Assembly (NCBI GenBank): GCA_023227835.1
Contig: JALOCI010000091.1
Span: 1-6,724 of the forward strand
Reading direction: 5' to 3'
Origin: Bacteroidales bacterium
GTDB lineage: Bacteria; Bacteroidota; Bacteroidia; Bacteroidales; UBA932
DNA: 6,724 nucleotides
Shown piece after piece: positions 4,164 through 6,724 of the stretch. Under the pieces are notes generated by a model. That model was not told the DNA's origin, ran no database searches, and was given only the letters and a program-made list of their open reading frames with translations. Position 1 is the stretch's first letter; every line of letters starts with the position of its first letter. The position numbers and the translations under genes were made by a program.

Positions 4164-6642
4164 TTTGTTCGGGCGACTCACCATCGAAGGCATCGAGCAG
4201 ACGAATGCCCAGCTTGCCTCGGTGGAAGCGCGGCTGCAACAGACCGGGAAGGCCATGACAGCCGCAGGCCGCACCATGTCGATGCGCGTCACCGCGCCGC
4301 TCGTAGCCCTCGGCACTGCGTCGTTCAAGGTAGCTGGCGAGTTCGACCAGTCATTCCGGCAGGTCAACGTCATGTTGCGGGCGACCGAGGAAGAATCGGC
4401 GCGGTACAAGGCCGGCATCCTCGACATCTCCAACGCGACCACCATAGCCGCAAAGGATGTCGTGGCCGGCTTCTACCAGATAGTCTCCGCCGGTTTCCGC
4501 GGCGCCGACTCGCTCGACATCCTCAGAATCGCAATGGAGGGCGCGGTTGCCGGTGGTGCGGATGCCCAGGCGACGACTGCCGCACTCGTGAAGTCCCTGA
4601 ACATCTTCTCCCTGGAAGGCGCCGGCGGCGCGACAAGGGCGATGGACACGTTTTTCGGTGTCGTGGATGCAGGTCTGCTGACGTTCGAGCAATTGGCAAC
4701 GGACTTCCCACAGGCGGCGACTCTTGCAGCCGCACTGGGCCTGTCCATCGAGGAAACGGGTGCCGCTCTGGCGACACTGACGAAGACGTCGGGTTCGACC
4801 GCGGAAGCGTCGACGTCCATGAATGCGGCATTCGTGCAGCTTATCCAGCCGTCTGAAGCTTTGCTTGCACTCTACCGCGAATGGGGTGTGAACACCGGGC
4901 CACAGGCGATACAGAAGTTCGGCGGCTTGCAGGGTGTGTTGCTCGCGGTCCAGGAAGCGACTAGGGGCGAAGTGAACAAGCTGTCCGAGCTGTTCCCGAA
5001 CGTGCGCGCAATCCGCGCGGTGCTGCCCCTTGTGACCACGTCGGCGGGCGACTTCTCCGCAGCACTGGACATGGTGTCGGATTCCACCGGTAACCTCAGT
5101 GACGCTCTGGACAAGGTCACCAAAGGACCGGGGTATGAATGGGACCAGATGGTGACGAATAACAAGAACAACCTCATCCTGTTCGGAGACGCCATCGCGA
5201 GTTCGTTCGGGCCGATGATAACGAAGGCCACGGATTTGATTACCAAGGCGGTAAAGGCCTTTGCGGACCTTCCGCAGCCGGTCAGAACCGGTGCCGTTGC
5301 CGTAGGCGTTCTCGCCGCCGCCATCGGGCCGTTGCTCGTGATGATGGGCATGTCGGCGACAGGACTCGCCAGCATGATTGGGCTCTACCGGCAGGCGACT
5401 GCCGCGATAGTGCTGCACAGGGCGGCGACGGTTGCCGCTACCACGGCCACCAATGCGGCTACTGTCAGTACGATAGGACTGAATGTCGCCATGAAGGCGA
5501 ATCCGATAGGACTGGTCATCACCGCGATAACGTTGCTCGTGACCGGCATCATCGCCCTACATAACAACTGGGACAAGTTTGTCGAGTTCTTCGACAGGTC
5601 ACTGACTGAGAGCGAGCGCAAGTTCCGAGAATGGTCGCGGGGAATCAAGGAGAACGCCGACCAGATGATGGCCGAGGTCGACTCGGCCTACCGGCAGATG
5701 ACATCCAGCGCGAAGTCGTCCGCCGAGCAGCAGATAGAATCCGCGAAGTACGTGCGCGACGCGGAGATCGCCGCTCTCGATGAGCGGTTGCAGTTCTACC
5801 GTGACTTCACCAGCGACAAGCTCGGTGAAATCGACAAGGCAATGCTGGCCGAATTGGCCGCCATCGACGGCGTGCTGGGAGAGCAGGCGCAGGCATACCT
5901 CGACATGCTCACGGAGCAGGATGCTGCCGACAAGAAGCGCGAGGACAAGATTGAAGCGCGCCGCATCCGTGAGTTGAAGCGCCAGCTGGAAACGGACGAC
6001 GACCTGACCAAGAGTCGGCGCCTCGAAATCGAAGACCAGATAGCCGACTACGAGGCGCAGCAGGACCGCGAGAAGGCTGCGTCGAAGCTGACCAAGGCCA
6101 TCCAGCAATCGGACTACGAAGGGTATTTCAAGGGCCGGAAATCGGAGGCGGAGCAGGCATTCGCTGATCAGGAAGTACTCATCAACCAGCAGAGCGCCGC
6201 ACAGATGGCCGCCTACGACGAGCAGTTCGCCGCATTCAAGGAGATGCACGAGAACGAGCTGGCCGACACCGTCGCCTTCGTGCAGGCGTACAACGACATC
6301 ATCGCCGGGGTGAATGGCGTCAAGGTAGAGATTCCCGAAATTCCGACAACGCAATCAAACAGCACTGACTACCGTAGCAGGATAGCCGGTCGGGGAATCA
6401 TGGGCTACGCGTCCGGAGGACCGATACCTGAGCCCACCTTGCTCTACGGGATGCGGTCGCAGAAAGCCTACGCCATAGCGGGCGAACGCGGACCCGAGAA
6501 GGTCGTGCCGACTACGCAGGCCGGGGCCAGCATCGTCAACAACTTCTCCATCGCACAACTCGTCGTGCGGGAAGAGGCGGATGTCAACAAGGTGGCGCAA
6601 GCGCTGTATCGACTGCAGTCGTTGAAGGGGCAATATGCCTAG
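4150..6642 (+). CDS. tail tape measure protein
   Basis: An 830-residue protein that would set tail length and leave the tube during DNA entry. It starts MNVFDLFGRLTIEGIEQTNA, the usual VFDLF opening. Residues of about 40-330 match the conserved tape measure core (TIGR01760 / PhageMin_Tail type), with MSMRVTAPLVALGTASF, FSLEGAGGATRAMDTFFGVVDAG, STAEASTSMNAAF and LYREWGVNTG. Two hydrophobic segments lie at about 382-413 and 452-470 (NPIGLVITAITLLVTGIIAL), suited to membrane insertion. Residues of about 487-715 are charged and helical, a likely coiled coil rich in E, K, Q, A. The C-terminus has GYASGGPIPEP, then AIAGERGPEKVVP, as in many tape measures. No lysozyme or peptidase motif was seen. 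GTG at 4150 has AGAGGG at 4141-4146 with a short spacer and overlaps the chaperone fusion by 14 bases. At about 0.15 nm per residue it predicts a tail of about 125 nm. Confidence 0.95.
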   Translation: MNVFDLFGRLTIEGIEQTNAQLASVEARLQQTGKAMTAAGRTMSMRVTAPLVALGTASFKVAGEFDQSFRQVNVMLRATEEESARYKAGILDISNATTIAAKDVVAGFYQIVSAGFRGADSLDILRIAMEGAVAGGADAQATTAALVKSLNIFSLEGAGGATRAMDTFFGVVDAGLLTFEQLATDFPQAATLAAALGLSIEETGAALATLTKTSGSTAEASTSMNAAFVQLIQPSEALLALYREWGVNTGPQAIQKFGGLQGVLLAVQEATRGEVNKLSELFPNVRAIRAVLPLVTTSAGDFSAALDMVSDSTGNLSDALDKVTKGPGYEWDQMVTNNKNNLILFGDAIASSFGPMITKATDLITKAVKAFADLPQPVRTGAVAVGVLAAAIGPLLVMMGMSATGLASMIGLYRQATAAIVLHRAATVAATTATNAATVSTIGLNVAMKANPIGLVITAITLLVTGIIALHNNWDKFVEFFDRSLTESERKFREWSRGIKENADQMMAEVDSAYRQMTSSAKSSAEQQIESAKYVRDAEIAALDERLQFYRDFTSDKLGEIDKAMLAELAAIDGVLGEQAQAYLDMLTEQDAADKKREDKIEARRIRELKRQLETDDDLTKSRRLEIEDQIADYEAQQDREKAASKLTKAIQQSDYEGYFKGRKSEAEQAFADQEVLINQQSAAQMAAYDEQFAAFKEMHENELADTVAFVQAYNDIIAGVNGVKVEIPEIPTTQSNSTDYRSRIAGRGIMGYASGGPIPEPTLLYGMRSQKAYAIAGERGPEKVVPTTQAGASIVNNFSIAQLVVREEADVNKVAQALYRLQSLKGQYA

Positions 6643-6724
6643 TATCACATTCAATGGCGTCGACCTGTCGGCATACGGACTCGTCCTGCTGACGCCGGAC
6701 CCGTCCGCGCAGTTGATAAGCGAG
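6635..6724 (+). CDS. distal tail protein (Dit), N-terminal part
   Basis: The first 30 codons of a gene cut by the window edge. It reads MPSITFNGVDLSAYGLVLLT, and the FNGVDLS-x-YGL opening is typical of siphophage distal tail proteins, which form the hexameric hub at the tail tip and carry receptor-binding proteins. It directly follows the tape measure gene, the normal place for Dit. AAGGGG at 6625-6630 lies 4 bases before the ATG, and the start overlaps the tape measure stop by 8 bases. Nothing can be said of the C-terminal part, including any carbohydrate-binding insertion, because it lies outside the window. Confidence 0.85.
   Translation, partial: MPSITFNGVDLSAYGLVLLTPDPSAQLISE

Noticed and set aside
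4351..5418. A 355-residue open frame on the minus strand
   Set aside because: It lies wholly inside the tape measure gene, reads as an arginine- and histidine-rich string without family features, and is expected by chance opposite a GC-rich gene. The same holds for other minus-strand frames, such as 5599-6354, 2288-3004, 2775-3476 and 194-775.
4150..6642. Lytic enzyme domain in the tape measure protein
   Set aside because: No lysozyme, transglycosylase or zinc peptidase motif could be seen; the C-terminal half is coiled coil followed by the usual GG...GERGPE...P ending.
1..6724. CRISPR array, tRNA gene, transposon ends or defence genes
   Set aside because: No regularly spaced direct repeats, cloverleaf pattern, transposase or inverted terminal repeats were seen; the window is fully occupied by structural genes.

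Overview
The window is a continuous run of co-oriented structural genes from a tailed double-stranded DNA phage or prophage. Everything reads on the + strand and genes are packed end to end, with overlaps of 4-14 bases and gaps of about 10. The order is neck connector, head closure, HK97 gp10-like protein, tail completion, two tail tube proteins, tail assembly chaperone with a frameshift, tape measure, distal tail protein. This is the standard neck-and-tail order of a long, non-contractile-tailed phage (siphovirus, HK97/SPP1-like). No sheath gene is visible where a myovirus would carry one. The DNA is GC-rich and nearly every gene has a Shine-Dalgarno sequence, so the host is a bacterium with GC-rich DNA. 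I cannot name it, nor tell a free phage from a prophage, because no integration, lysis or host gene lies in the window.

Layout: bases 1-35 probably hold the last codons of an upstream gene. A 326-residue gp6-like connector (38-1018) is followed by the head-closure protein (1015-1308), the gp10-like protein (1305-1757) and the tail completion protein (1748-2185), which together would form the neck and the head-proximal end of the tail. Two paralogous tail tube proteins follow (2195-2740 and 2751-3533). The chaperone gene (3544-3954) contains a T TTT TTC slippery site at 3816-3822; a -1 shift there joins it to a second frame ending at 4163 and gives a 206-residue fusion. The 830-residue tape measure protein (4150-6642) starts at a GTG inside the end of the chaperone fusion. 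The window ends 30 codons into the distal tail protein (6635 onward).

The most unusual feature is a small, probably all-beta module of about 60 residues with the pattern GDG-T-F-L ... DY ... G-F-AP ... Y. It occurs three times in two unrelated genes: twice inside the connector, in two different loops, and once inside the second tail tube protein. The first tail tube protein is a close paralogue of the second and lacks the module at exactly that point. This looks like a surface decoration domain placed on both the neck and the tail tube, with plain and decorated tube subunits encoded side by side. There is no non-coding stretch over 300 bases, no RNA gene, no mobile element, and no recognisable promoter or terminator.
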